Of a stretch of DNA of 26,456 nucleotides, positions 7,059-14,503 are shown piece by piece. The translations under genes and the position numbers were made by a program. This DNA is from an uncultured Collinsella sp. (GTDB taxonomy: Bacteria > Actinomycetota > Coriobacteriia > Coriobacteriales > Coriobacteriaceae): positions 1-26,456 of the forward strand of contig CAUFRY010000030.1 in the NCBI GenBank assembly GCA_959028445.1, given 5' to 3'. Below the pieces are notes generated by a model that made no database searches, was not told where the DNA came from, and worked only from the letters and a program-made list of their open reading frames with translations. Every line of letters starts with the position of its first letter. Positions within the stretch are counted from its first letter, which is position 1.

Positions 7059-9653
7059 CTACTTGTCGGCAGCGGTCTTTTTGGTGGTCGACTTCTTCGC
7101 GGTCGTCTTCTTGGCGGCAGTGGCTTTCTTAGCCGTGGTCTTCTTTGCCGCCGCGGTCTTCTTCGCCGTGCTCGCCTTGGTCGCAGTCTTGCGGCCGCGG
7201 GCGGGCTTCTTCTCCTTGGTCGGGCAGTCCATGTTGACGCAGATACGCCACGGACCGCGCGCCGTGTTGACCACCACGATGGGGGCGCCGCACTCGGGGC
7301 AGGTCTCGCCCGTCGCCTCGAGCTTGCCGCGCGCCGGCAGCGGATAGCTCACGCCGCAATCGTCATAGTTGGTGCAGCGGATAAAGCGCTTGCCGCTCTT
7401 CTCGCTCTTGTGCGCAATCAGGTCGCCATGGCGTCCTGCCTCGGCGCACACCTTGCACTCGCCCACCTTAAGGTCGGGCTCGTAGTTGGTGGGGCACGTG
7501 GGGTTCACGCAAATCTCGAAGGCCTTCTGGCGGAACGGCTGGCACTTAATGCGCGGTGCGCCGCACTCGGGGCACACGGCTGCCTCGCCCTCGAGCGGGC
7601 TTACCTTGACGCCGCTCGGCACCGGATAGGTCACGTCGCAGTCGGGCCAGCCCATGCAGCCAATGAAGCTGCCACGGGTCTTGGCGCTCGTCTTCATAAC
7701 CAGGTCCTTGCCGCACTTGGGGCAGGCGCCCACGCGCGCATCGGCCGTGACGGCGTCGCTGATGGCGTCGCCCAGCTCCTGCGTGTGCTTGAGCAGCTCG
7801 TCGAGCACGCCGGCCAGCAGCGCGCGCGAGTGCGTCACGACATGCTCTTCGGTGTCCTCGCCGCGCTCCACGCGGGTCATGTCGCCGTCGAGCTCACTGG
7901 TCATATCGGGGCTCGTGATGCGCGGGGCAAACTGTGACAGCGCATCGATGATGGCAATACCCAGCTGGCTCGGCTCAACGGGATCGTTTTTGAGGTAGCG
8001 CACGGCATACAGGCGTTCGATGATGCTCGCGCGCGTGGACTTGGTGCCCAGGCCGCGCTTTTCCATCTCCTGCACGAGCTTGCCCTGGCTGTAGCGCGCG
8101 GGCGGCTCGGTCTGCTTTGCCTCGAGCTTAATGTCGAACACGTCGACCGTATCGCTCTGCTCCAGCGGCGGCATCTGCTCATCGCGCTTAAGTCCGTACG
8201 GGTACGCCTCGCGGAAGCCCGGAGTCACGAGCACATCGCCCGAAGCCACGAACGGCTCACCGTTCACGTCGAGCTCGAGCTTGGTGTTCTCGATGGTCGC
8301 GGGACCCATAAGCGTCGCCAGGAAGCGACGAGCGATCAGGTCGTAGAGCTTGCGTTGGCCGCCATCGAGCGTGGACGGATCGCCCTCGCCCGTGGGATAG
8401 ATAGGCGGGTGGTCGGTGGTCTCGACCTTGCCGCGCGTGGGCTTCATGGGACCGGCGAGCACCTTTTTGCACACGGGTGCCAGCGCCGGGTTGATCTTTG
8501 CCAGGTCGCTCACCACGGCGCCCAGATCGAGCGTCGCAGGGTACACGGTATTGTCGACACGCGGGTAGCTGATGAGACCGGCCATGTAGAGGGACTCGGC
8601 GATGCGCATGGTACGCGCAGGCGAGATGCCCTCGGCTGCGGCGGCAGCCTGCAGCGAGGTCGTCGCAAACGGCGTGGGCGGCTGCTGCTTACGCGAGCGC
8701 TTGGTCACCGCGGCAACGGTCGCCGTCGTGGCGCCGTCAACATGGCCGTACGCCATCTCGGCAGCATCCTTGTCGGTGAAGCGCGCCGTCTTGTGCGCGA
8801 TCTTAAAGCGATCGTCCTCGGCAGCGCCTTGCGCGGCGCCCATGCCGCGAATCTGCCAATAGTCCTCGGGCACAAACGCCATGCGCTCGCGTTCGCGCTC
8901 GACCACCAGGGCAAGCGTCGGCGTCTGCACGCGGCCGGCGGAACGCACGTTGCCAAAGCCGCCAAACTTGGCGAGCGTCAGGTAGCGCGTGAGCACCGCA
9001 CCCCAAATGAGGTCGATGTGCTGACGGCTCTCGCCGGCGTCGGCCAGGTTCTGGTCGAGCGAGACAAGGTTATCGAAGGCCTGCGTGATCTCGGCCTTGG
9101 TAAACGAAGAATACTGGGCGCGGGCGACCGGCAAGTCGGGCGCCACCTCGCGCACCTTGTTGAGGGCGTCCGAACCGATCAGCTCGCCCTCGCGATCGAA
9201 GTCCGTGGCAATGATGACGCTGTCGGACTTTTTGGCGAGGTTCTTAAGCGAGCGAATGAGCTCTTTCTCAGCCGGCAACTTAATGACGGGCGCCCAGGTG
9301 AGGTAAGGCAGACTCTCGAGCTTCCAGCCCTTAATGGAGATGCCATCGGCAAGGAACGGCTTACGCTTGGTGTCGTAAGGCGGACGCGCCAGGCCATCGG
9401 GCATGTCGGCCGGCAGTATCTCGCCGTCCTCGGTGACCGAATACCAGCCCAGCTTTTTATCGAACAGCACGCTGTCGCAAAAATCAGGCGCAAGGATGTG
9501 ACCGGCAAGGCCGATCGTCACGCACTCCTCGCCCTTCCACTCAAAGCGGTAGATGGCGGTGTTGTACACCTTGTCCTTTTTGGGCTTACCCGTGGACAGA
9601 CGCTCGGCGATCTGACGCGCGGCGTCGTTTTTCTCGGCGATGATGAGCTTCAA
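7059..9653 (-). CDS. topA: Type IA DNA topoisomerase with zinc ribbons and Lys/Ala tail
   Basis: An 864-residue type IA topoisomerase, which relaxes negative supercoils through a 5'-phosphotyrosine. The TOPRIM domain has Glu7 and D-F-D-R-E-G-E at 151-157. S-A-G-R-V-Q-T-P-T-L is at 238-247. The catalytic tyrosine should be Tyr363 in ISYPRVDNTVYP. The Y-P-R-x-D-N-T-x-Y-P form is nearer to archaeal and TopIII-like enzymes than to the T-Y-M-R-T-D-S of standard bacterial TopA. At least three Cys-rich zinc ribbons follow from about 655. Residues from about 813 to 864 are an AKK/TAKK tail like those of actinobacterial TopA and HU. The start is TTG 9653 with AGGAG 6 nt upstream, and the N-terminus MKLIIAEK fits the family. 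It follows hypB by 54 nt. The symbol is by family; a second, standard TopA elsewhere in the genome cannot be excluded. Confidence 0.92.
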   Translation of the reverse strand: MKLIIAEKNDAARQIAERLSTGKPKKDKVYNTAIYRFEWKGEECVTIGLAGHILAPDFCDSVLFDKKLGWYSVTEDGEILPADMPDGLARPPYDTKRKPFLADGISIKGWKLESLPYLTWAPVIKLPAEKELIRSLKNLAKKSDSVIIATDFDREGELIGSDALNKVREVAPDLPVARAQYSSFTKAEITQAFDNLVSLDQNLADAGESRQHIDLIWGAVLTRYLTLAKFGGFGNVRSAGRVQTPTLALVVERERERMAFVPEDYWQIRGMGAAQGAAEDDRFKIAHKTARFTDKDAAEMAYGHVDGATTATVAAVTKRSRKQQPPTPFATTSLQAAAAAEGISPARTMRIAESLYMAGLISYPRVDNTVYPATLDLGAVVSDLAKINPALAPVCKKVLAGPMKPTRGKVETTDHPPIYPTGEGDPSTLDGGQRKLYDLIARRFLATLMGPATIENTKLELDVNGEPFVASGDVLVTPGFREAYPYGLKRDEQMPPLEQSDTVDVFDIKLEAKQTEPPARYSQGKLVQEMEKRGLGTKSTRASIIERLYAVRYLKNDPVEPSQLGIAIIDALSQFAPRITSPDMTSELDGDMTRVERGEDTEEHVVTHSRALLAGVLDELLKHTQELGDAISDAVTADARVGACPKCGKDLVMKTSAKTRGSFIGCMGWPDCDVTYPVPSGVKVSPLEGEAAVCPECGAPRIKCQPFRQKAFEICVNPTCPTNYEPDLKVGECKVCAEAGRHGDLIAHKSEKSGKRFIRCTNYDDCGVSYPLPARGKLEATGETCPECGAPIVVVNTARGPWRICVNMDCPTKEKKPARGRKTATKASTAKKTAAAKKTTAKKATAAKKTTAKKSTTKKTAADK

Positions 9654-9707
9654 AAGAGGCTCCTATCTCGTATCTCTGCGGCTACGCCCGCCCGTATGGC
9701 GGCCGAC

Positions 9708-10391
9708 TTACGCCCTTGCTTGCTCAATCTGCCCGATGAGCCAATCGCACCAGGCATCCATGCCCTCGCCCTTGCGCGCGCTCACGGCAAACCGCGGCGC
9801 CTGCGGATTGAGGTCATCGAGTGTCTTAGTATACCTATCCATGTCAAAATCGAAAGCCGGGGCCACGTCGACCTTGTTGAGCAGCTGCGCGCCGGCGTGC
9901 TGGAAGATGCCCGGGTACTTGATGGGCTTGTCGTCGCCCTCGGGCACCGAGAGAATCATGATGGACAGGTTCTCACCCAGGTCAAAGTCGACCGGGCAGA
10001 CCAAGTTGCCCACGTTTTCGATAAAGATGACGTCGATGTTCTCCAGACCGACGGCCTGGTCGAACGCGTCAACGGCCTCCATGATCATGTTGCCCTCGAG
10101 GTGGCACAGGCCACCCGTGTTGATCTGGATGGCGGGCATGCCGGCTTCCTTCATGGTGATGGCGTCGACATCCGAGGCAATATCGCCCTCGATGACGGCA
10201 CAGCGCAGGCCAGCCTTGTCGCGCAGGCGCTCGTTGGTGCCCAGGATCGTGGTGGTCTTGCCCGAACCGGGGCTCGACAGCACATTGATCACATAGGTGT
10301 TTGTCTCTTTAAATCGCTGTCGCAGCTGATCTGCCAGGCGCTCGTTGCGCGACAGAATCGGCGACGCGATATCAATCGTTTTCTCAGCCAT
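9708..10391 (-). CDS. hypB: Hydrogenase nickel-insertion GTPase HypB
   Basis: A 227-residue SIMIBI-class GTPase that drives nickel delivery to NiFe-hydrogenase with HypA. The P-loop SSPGSGKTT is at about 39-47. The metal-binding residues of the G domain are visible as G-L-C-H (C96, H97) and N-V-G-N-L-V-C-P (C132). E-G-D-I-A-S-D (68-74) supplies switch residues. It lacks both the N-terminal C-x2-C-G-C site of the E. coli protein and a His-rich stretch, so it is the short form with only the G-domain metal site. The start is ATG 10391 with AAGGAG 8 nt upstream; an in-frame GTG at 10400 overlaps that site and is rejected. It follows hypA by 55 nt in the tatA-tatC-hypA-hypB run. Confidence 0.96.
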   Translation of the reverse strand: MAEKTIDIASPILSRNERLADQLRQRFKETNTYVINVLSSPGSGKTTTILGTNERLRDKAGLRCAVIEGDIASDVDAITMKEAGMPAIQINTGGLCHLEGNMIMEAVDAFDQAVGLENIDVIFIENVGNLVCPVDFDLGENLSIMILSVPEGDDKPIKYPGIFQHAGAQLLNKVDVAPAFDFDMDRYTKTLDDLNPQAPRFAVSARKGEGMDAWCDWLIGQIEQARA

Positions 10392-10446
10392 ACTCGGCAC
10401 TCCTTACTTTGGCCCCTTTATACCCCATCACCAGATGGCTAGCGGG

Positions 10447-10803
10447 CTAATCGTCGGGGGTTTCGATTTCGATACTTGCGATGTCGAGCTCGCGGCCGTG
10501 CAGCAGACGCACGTTGGCGCCGCCACATTGGGGACAGCGGCAATGGAAGCGATCGTGCTCAAAGACCTCCCCGCAGTCCAGACACTCGCTTTGTGGATGG
10601 ACTTCCTCCACGGCAAGCTCGCAGCCTCGCGTGAGCGGGTCCTCATCGCGAAATGTCTCCCACGCAAAGTCGAGCGCCTCGCGCACAACTTCGGTCATAT
10701 CCCCGATACGCAGCGTTACCAAAACGGCGCGCGAGGCCCCCGCCCCACGCGCCGCGCGAATCACTGTATCGAGTATGCCGTTGACAATGCCAACCTCGTG
10801 CAT
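10447..10803 (-). CDS. hypA: Hydrogenase nickel metallochaperone HypA
   Basis: A 118-residue HypA/HybF protein. It begins Met-His-Glu, the N-terminal nickel-binding motif, and carries the structural zinc site C74-x2-C77 with C90-x2-C93; C88 is an extra cysteine beside it. The protein hands nickel to the large subunit of NiFe-hydrogenase together with HypB. The start is ATG 10803 with GGAG about 9 nt upstream, inside the tatC end, and the gene begins 6 nt after the tatC stop, so it is almost surely co-transcribed with tatA and tatC. No hypC, hypD, hypE, hypF or hydrogenase structural gene lies in the window. Confidence 0.96.
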   Translation of the reverse strand: MHEVGIVNGILDTVIRAARGAGASRAVLVTLRIGDMTEVVREALDFAWETFRDEDPLTRGCELAVEEVHPQSECLDCGEVFEHDRFHCRCPQCGGANVRLLHGRELDIASIEIETPDD

Positions 10804-10809
10804 ACCGTT

Positions 10810-11601
10810 TTACTCCTCGTCGTCCTCGTCGTCCGAGAACAGGTCCAGACGGCTCACGAACAGGCCCTCTTTGCCCTCGCGCGCGGTAATGACCACGCGG
10901 GCGATAGCGAGCGAGATCTCGTAGAGCGAAAGCAGAGCACCGTACATAAGGCCCAGGGTGACGGGCGAGCCGTCGGGCGTGATCACGGCCGAACCCACGA
11001 GCAGGCCAACGTATACATAACGCCAGGCACCGCGGAAAGCAGCGTAGGACACGATGTGGAAGACGGACAGGTAGAAGATGATGAGCGGCAGCTCAAACGC
11101 CACGCCAAAGCCGATCATAAAGAGCAGCTCCATGTTGACGTAGTTCTCTAGATCGGGCAGCGCCGTAGCGACGGCCGAGGTCTCGCCGATGAGCCACTCA
11201 AAGCCCGCAGGAATGATGATGAAATAGCAGAAAATGGCGCCCAGGAAGAACAGCACCGTCGAGGCGAGCACCGTGGGCACGACCCACTTGCGCTCGTTGG
11301 GGCGAAGCGCCGGCAGGAAAAACGCCAGAATCTGCCAGATGATCATGGGCGTGCACATGACAACGGCCATCTTGATGGCCAGCGAAAAGCGCAAACCAAA
11401 GCCACCGAGCGTGGTGGTGATGTAGAACTTACCGTCCGGCACAAAAGAGCGGATGGGGTCTTCCAGGATGTCGAGCACCACAGGCGTGGCGAAATACAGC
11501 ACGATAGCGGCGGCAAACACCGACACGACCACGATGGTCAGGCGGCGACGGAGCTCTCCCAGGTGATCGAAGAGCGGCATTCGCGCAGGTCCGATAGGCA
11601 T
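10810..11601 (-). CDS. tatC: Twin-arginine translocase subunit TatC
   Basis: A 263-residue polytopic membrane protein, the receptor for twin-arginine signal peptides. The N-terminal segment D-H-L-G-E-L-R-R-R-L (12-21) has the conserved Glu16 and Arg18. Six hydrophobic segments can be followed, and the F-E-L-P-L motif is in the second half. The C-terminus ends in an acidic run, D-D-E-D-D-E-E. The ATG at 11601 overlaps the tatA stop by one base (TAATG), with GGGAGG about 9 nt upstream. A second Met at residue 8 is possible but less well placed. Together with TatA it forms a minimal TatAC system, as in many Gram-positive bacteria; no separate tatB is seen. Confidence 0.96.
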   Translation of the reverse strand: MPIGPARMPLFDHLGELRRRLTIVVVSVFAAAIVLYFATPVVLDILEDPIRSFVPDGKFYITTTLGGFGLRFSLAIKMAVVMCTPMIIWQILAFFLPALRPNERKWVVPTVLASTVLFFLGAIFCYFIIIPAGFEWLIGETSAVATALPDLENYVNMELLFMIGFGVAFELPLIIFYLSVFHIVSYAAFRGAWRYVYVGLLVGSAVITPDGSPVTLGLMYGALLSLYEISLAIARVVITAREGKEGLFVSRLDLFSDDEDDEE

Positions 11602-12188
11602 TACTCATCGCCTCCCTTCGGGGCGTCGGCGTCAGCAGCGTCGTCCTCGGCCTCGAGCTCGCGAGCGAGCTGGTCGACGACGGCCTTGCGCTTACGGGGA
11701 CGACGGGCGTAGAGGTCAGCCGTCGTGGGCTCTGCCGGCTCGGGCTCGGGCTCCGGCTCTGCAGCTGGCTCGGGTTCGACGGCGGCAGCAGCAGGCTCGG
11801 CCTTGGCGGGCTCGGCGCTCTCGGCCTCATCAGCAGCGCCTTCGCCCTCGGTGGCACCCTCGCTCGCAGCCTTCTCGGCGGCAAGGCGGGCACGGCGCTC
11901 GGCAAAGGTCTCCTTCTTTGCGGGTGCAGCCGTCCCGGCGGCATCCTCGTCCGCATCGGAATCGTCATCGACGGCAGCCTTCTTGGGCTTGACCGGGGCC
12001 GACGCGGCTTCGCTTACCGGATCGATGATCTCGGACTGAACAACGGCCGTCATCTTTTCCTGCGTCTCGCGGAACTGACGGATGGCACGGCCGATCGTGC
12101 GGCCCATCTGCGGGAGCTTATCCGGGCCAAACAGCAAAAAGCCGAAGACCACGATGATCGCGAGCTCACCCTCTCCAATACCAAACAC
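11601..12188 (-). CDS. tatA: Twin-arginine translocase subunit TatA/TatB family
   Basis: A 195-residue TatA/B-type protein. A short N-terminal membrane helix (about 7-20) leads into F-G-P-D-K-L-P, the hinge, then an amphipathic helix (about 27-45). After about residue 55 the rest is low-complexity, rich in Ala, Glu and Pro, with an (EP) run near the middle and a basic R-R-P-R-K-R-K patch near the end. This tail is longer than in most TatA proteins (70-100 residues), which also suits TatB; the single copy suggests it may do both jobs. The start is GTG 12188 with GGAGG about 5 nt upstream, and gives the expected N-terminus FGIGEGEL; the longer frame to 12233 would add a non-family extension. 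Confidence 0.9.
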   Translation of the reverse strand: MFGIGEGELAIIVVFGFLLFGPDKLPQMGRTIGRAIRQFRETQEKMTAVVQSEIIDPVSEAASAPVKPKKAAVDDDSDADEDAAGTAAPAKKETFAERRARLAAEKAASEGATEGEGAADEAESAEPAKAEPAAAAVEPEPAAEPEPEPEPAEPTTADLYARRPRKRKAVVDQLARELEAEDDAADADAPKGGDE

Positions 12189-12263
12189 GCATACCTCCAA
12201 GGCTCGATGTGAGTCGAGCCCGCACCGCGCCATTCGGCCGGAACTCGTCTATTCATTCGGTCA

Positions 12264-12269
12264 AGTATA
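12264..12269 (-). promoter_or_regulatory. Possible -10 box for the tatA operon
   Basis: TATACT is present on the minus strand about 76 nt before the tatA start. The region 17 nt upstream lies inside the hairpin at 12270-12297 and gives only a weak -35. Confidence 0.3.
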
Positions 12270-12297
12270 GCGCCCGGACGCCAAAACGTCCGAGCGC
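12270..12297. terminator. Hairpin after the STAS gene, possible terminator
   Basis: The arms at 12270-12280 and 12287-12297 pair over 11 bp, with one G-T wobble, around a 6-nt loop. It lies 45 nt after the minus-strand STAS stop and just before the probable tatA -10. It lacks a U-run, so it may be a weak terminator or a regulatory stem. Confidence 0.45.
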
Positions 12298-12341
12298 ATC
12301 ACAAACTTATGCCAAACGGCACGCCCTTTTGGGGGCAAAGA

Positions 12342-12656
12342 TTATGCCGCCGTGATCGAAATCTCCTGGTCGACGCCCAGCAGCTGAACCACGCGCATCA
12401 CCTGGGGCTGCACATTAGTGCAGCTAAAGCGCTTACCGTGGTCGACCGCGTGGTGCGCGGCGCCCACGAGCACGCCAATGCCCGTCGAATCGATGTAGCT
12501 CACCTGGGCAAAATCGAGCTCAACGGCCTCAGTGGGCTGCTCGAGCGCCAAGTCGATGGCGTTGCGCAGACTATCGGCATTGGAGATATCAATCTCGCCG
12601 GTTACCTTAATGGTATAGAGCTCTGGCGTGGGGTTGGTGGAAATACCCAAATCCAT
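12342..12656 (-). CDS. STAS-domain anti-sigma factor antagonist-like protein
   Basis: A 104-residue single STAS domain, like SpoIIAA/RsbV. The segment Y-I-D-S-T-G-I-G at 54-61 holds the conserved Asp56 and phospho-acceptor Ser57. Family members bind an anti-sigma kinase when unphosphorylated and so release a sigma factor. No anti-sigma kinase, sigma factor or phosphatase gene is next to it, so its partner is elsewhere or it serves another switch. The start is ATG 12656 with AAAGGAG about 8 nt upstream. It lies 51 nt after the aminotransferase stop on the same strand and may be co-transcribed with it. Confidence 0.9.
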   Translation of the reverse strand: MDLGISTNPTPELYTIKVTGEIDISNADSLRNAIDLALEQPTEAVELDFAQVSYIDSTGIGVLVGAAHHAVDHGKRFSCTNVQPQVMRVVQLLGVDQEISITAA

Positions 12657-12707
12657 GTATACGCTCCTTTACGTATCGAAAGTGCGGATAGTACGGGAAG
12701 CCGCGCG

Positions 12708-14012
12708 TTAGGCGCGCTCGGCACGCGCAAGCTCGGCAGCGACCAGCTTCACAGCCAGCACCAGCACATCGAGCGCGGCCTCCAGGTCCTCGACTGTGGG
12801 ATAGCTCGGCGCGATGCGGATGTTGGTGTCGCGCGGGTCCTTGCCATAGGGCCAGGTAGCACCGGCCGGCGTGAGCTTGACGCCCAGGTCGGCGCAAAGC
12901 GCGGCGACCTTCTGGGCCGAGCCCTCGGGACCATCGAAGCTTACAAAGTAGCCGCCGCGGGGGTGCGTCCAGGTGGCACAGTCTGTGTCGCCCAAGCCCT
13001 CGGTGAGCTTGCGCTCGACGGCCTCAAAGCGCGGACGCAGGAACTCGGCATGCTTTTTCATGTGCTCCTTGACCGCCTCGATGGTGGGAAGGAAGCGTAC
13101 GTGGCGCAGCTGGTTGAGCTTGTCGGCGCTGATGAGGCCGGCCTTCAGGCGCTTGGAGAACTCCGCGATAACCGCGGGGCTCGCACCGATAAAGCCGATG
13201 CCGGCGCCCGGGAAGGTGATCTTGGACGTCGATGCAAAGGCCACCACGCGGTCCTCGGTGCCCGCCGCGCGAGCGAGGTCAAAGATGTTGGCGAGCTCGT
13301 CGGTCTCGTCGTACAGGTCGTGCACGCAGTAGGCGTTGTCCCAGAAGATGCGGAAATCGGGCGCGGCCGTGGGCATCTCGACCAGGCGACGCACGGTGTC
13401 CTCGCTAAAGGTGATGCCCGTGGGGTTGGAATACTTGGGCACGCACCAGATACCCTTGATGGAGTCGTCGGCGGCAACCAGGCGCTCGACCTCGTCCATG
13501 TCGGGGCCGTTGTCGGTCATCGCGACGGGGACATTCTCGATACCCAAGTCGGCAGTGATGCCAAAGTGGCGGTCGTAGCCGGGAACAGGGCACAGGAACT
13601 TGACCTTCTTGCCGTCATGCGCGGTCTCATAAGCCTCCCAAGGCTCGCTGCCGCACGAGCCGCAGCGCCAGAACATGCCGGCGATATCGTGCTCGATCAG
13701 CAGGCTCGACGAACCCAGTACGAGCGTCTGCTCGGCGGGCCAACCCAGGAACTCCCCCGCCAGCTTGCGTGCCGAGGGAATGCCCTCAAAGCAACCGTAG
13801 TTGGAGCAGTCGACGTTGCCGTCGTGCAGATCGGCATCGGCATTGAGGATATCGAGCATGGGTCGAGAGATGTCCACCTGGGAGGGCGACGGCTTGCCGC
13901 GGGCCATGTCGAGCGCCAGGCCCTTGGCCTTGACCTCGGCGACCTCGGCTTTGAGCGCCTCGATGGCGGCATCGAGTTCGGTGGTTTCCATCTTCTGGTA
14001 GATCGTCTGCAT
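12708..14012 (-). CDS. PLP-dependent aminotransferase, aspartate aminotransferase subclass Ic-like
   Basis: A 434-residue fold type I aminotransferase. PLP-contact residues are visible: N-P-T-G at 196-199, D225 with Y228, and the Schiff-base Lys264 in S-T-S-K-I-T-F-P-G-A-G. The early segment M-A-R-G-K-P-S-P-S-Q (36-45), the extra length and the C-G-S-C-G-S insert near 117-122 fit the actinobacterial group of Corynebacterium AspT and Mycobacterium tuberculosis Rv3722c, which transfers amino groups between aspartate or glutamate and their 2-oxo acids. The assignment to aspartate comes from family resemblance; other substrates are possible. The start is ATG 14012 with AAAGG about 9 nt upstream. 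A TATACT box lies at 14054-14059 on the minus strand. Confidence 0.87.
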   Translation of the reverse strand: MQTIYQKMETTELDAAIEALKAEVAEVKAKGLALDMARGKPSPSQVDISRPMLDILNADADLHDGNVDCSNYGCFEGIPSARKLAGEFLGWPAEQTLVLGSSSLLIEHDIAGMFWRCGSCGSEPWEAYETAHDGKKVKFLCPVPGYDRHFGITADLGIENVPVAMTDNGPDMDEVERLVAADDSIKGIWCVPKYSNPTGITFSEDTVRRLVEMPTAAPDFRIFWDNAYCVHDLYDETDELANIFDLARAAGTEDRVVAFASTSKITFPGAGIGFIGASPAVIAEFSKRLKAGLISADKLNQLRHVRFLPTIEAVKEHMKKHAEFLRPRFEAVERKLTEGLGDTDCATWTHPRGGYFVSFDGPEGSAQKVAALCADLGVKLTPAGATWPYGKDPRDTNIRIAPSYPTVEDLEAALDVLVLAVKLVAAELARAERA

Positions 14013-14053
14013 GGGTGCGACCTTTCGCGAAGCGGGACGTTGCAGTTCGTCTA

Positions 14054-14059
14054 AGTATA
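14054..14059 (-). promoter_or_regulatory. Possible -10 box for the aminotransferase gene
   Basis: TATACT on the minus strand, 42 nt before the ATG at 14012. The local sequence CTATACTT matches that at the probable tatA promoter. No strong -35 is seen. Confidence 0.35.
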
Positions 14060-14162
14060 GACCGCCACTGCCGCAACGGTATGAAGCCGTGATAGATTAA
14101 GTCCATCGCAATGAATTACGACATCGCCGCGCATGCCGGTGTGGGGCGCCCAAGGAGGCACT

Positions 14163-14417
14163 ATGGAGTACGGATCGTTCCAGGCCGAGGAATTCGGCGA
14201 CCTGCAGCGCCTGGTCGACGGACTGTTTTATGACCGCCGCGCCATCGACCGCCTGGATCTCATCGTGCAGGCCGAGATCTTGGACCTCGCGCCCGACCTC
14301 ATGGAAATCGTCAACCTTTTGCCGCCCGGCTACTACGACCGCCAATCGCTTTGCGACCAGCTCAACTCCGCCCTTGCCGCCCACGGCTGGGGCGCCGTCT
14401 ACGGAACGGTGGAATAA
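14163..14417 (+). CDS. Small conserved-looking protein of unknown function
   Basis: An 84-residue soluble, acidic protein that I do not recognise. It has no signal peptide, membrane segment or cysteine pair. The sequence is helical in character, with a D-R-R-A-I-D-R-L-D-L centre and a G-W-G-A-V-Y-G end. The start is ATG 14163 because AAGGAGG at 14152-14158 sits 4 nt before it; the in-frame ATG at 14133 has no such site. It is transcribed away from the aminotransferase gene and ends just before a repeat and a bidirectional terminator, which supports a real, single-gene transcript. Confidence 0.75.
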   Translation: MEYGSFQAEEFGDLQRLVDGLFYDRRAIDRLDLIVQAEILDLAPDLMEIVNLLPPGYYDRQSLCDQLNSALAAHGWGAVYGTVE

Positions 14418-14420
14418 ACC

Positions 14421-14449
14421 TAGTCGTTTAAGAACGTCCCCAATGACTA
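14421..14449. repeat. GTCCCC-loop hairpin repeat, copy 2
   Basis: TAGTCGTT (14421-14428) and AATGACTA (14442-14449) enclose the 13-nt segment TAAGAACGTCCCC. It differs from the copy at 6961-6989 at only two positions, an A-to-G in the left arm and an A-to-T in the loop. Like that copy it lies between a plus-strand stop codon and a bidirectional terminator. Confidence 0.7.
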
Positions 14450-14486
14450 AAACGCCGCTTGTGATGGTGTTCACAGGCGGCGTTTT
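14449..14486. terminator. Bidirectional intrinsic terminator
   Basis: The arms at 14449-14464 and 14471-14486 pair over 16 bp with one G-T wobble and a 6-nt loop, and carry AAAA and TTTT at the ends. It separates the convergent small plus-strand gene and nhaA. Confidence 0.88.
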
Positions 14487-14503
14487 CAAACTTGTATGTG
14501 CTC

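Noticed and set aside
8355..10442. Long plus-strand open frame (695 codons) opposite topA and hypB
   Set aside because: It spans two well-supported minus-strand genes and the gap between them and has no motifs; a GC-codon shadow.
12309..14054. Long plus-strand open frame opposite the aminotransferase and STAS genes
   Set aside because: Crosses two real genes on the other strand and shows no family motif or start signal.
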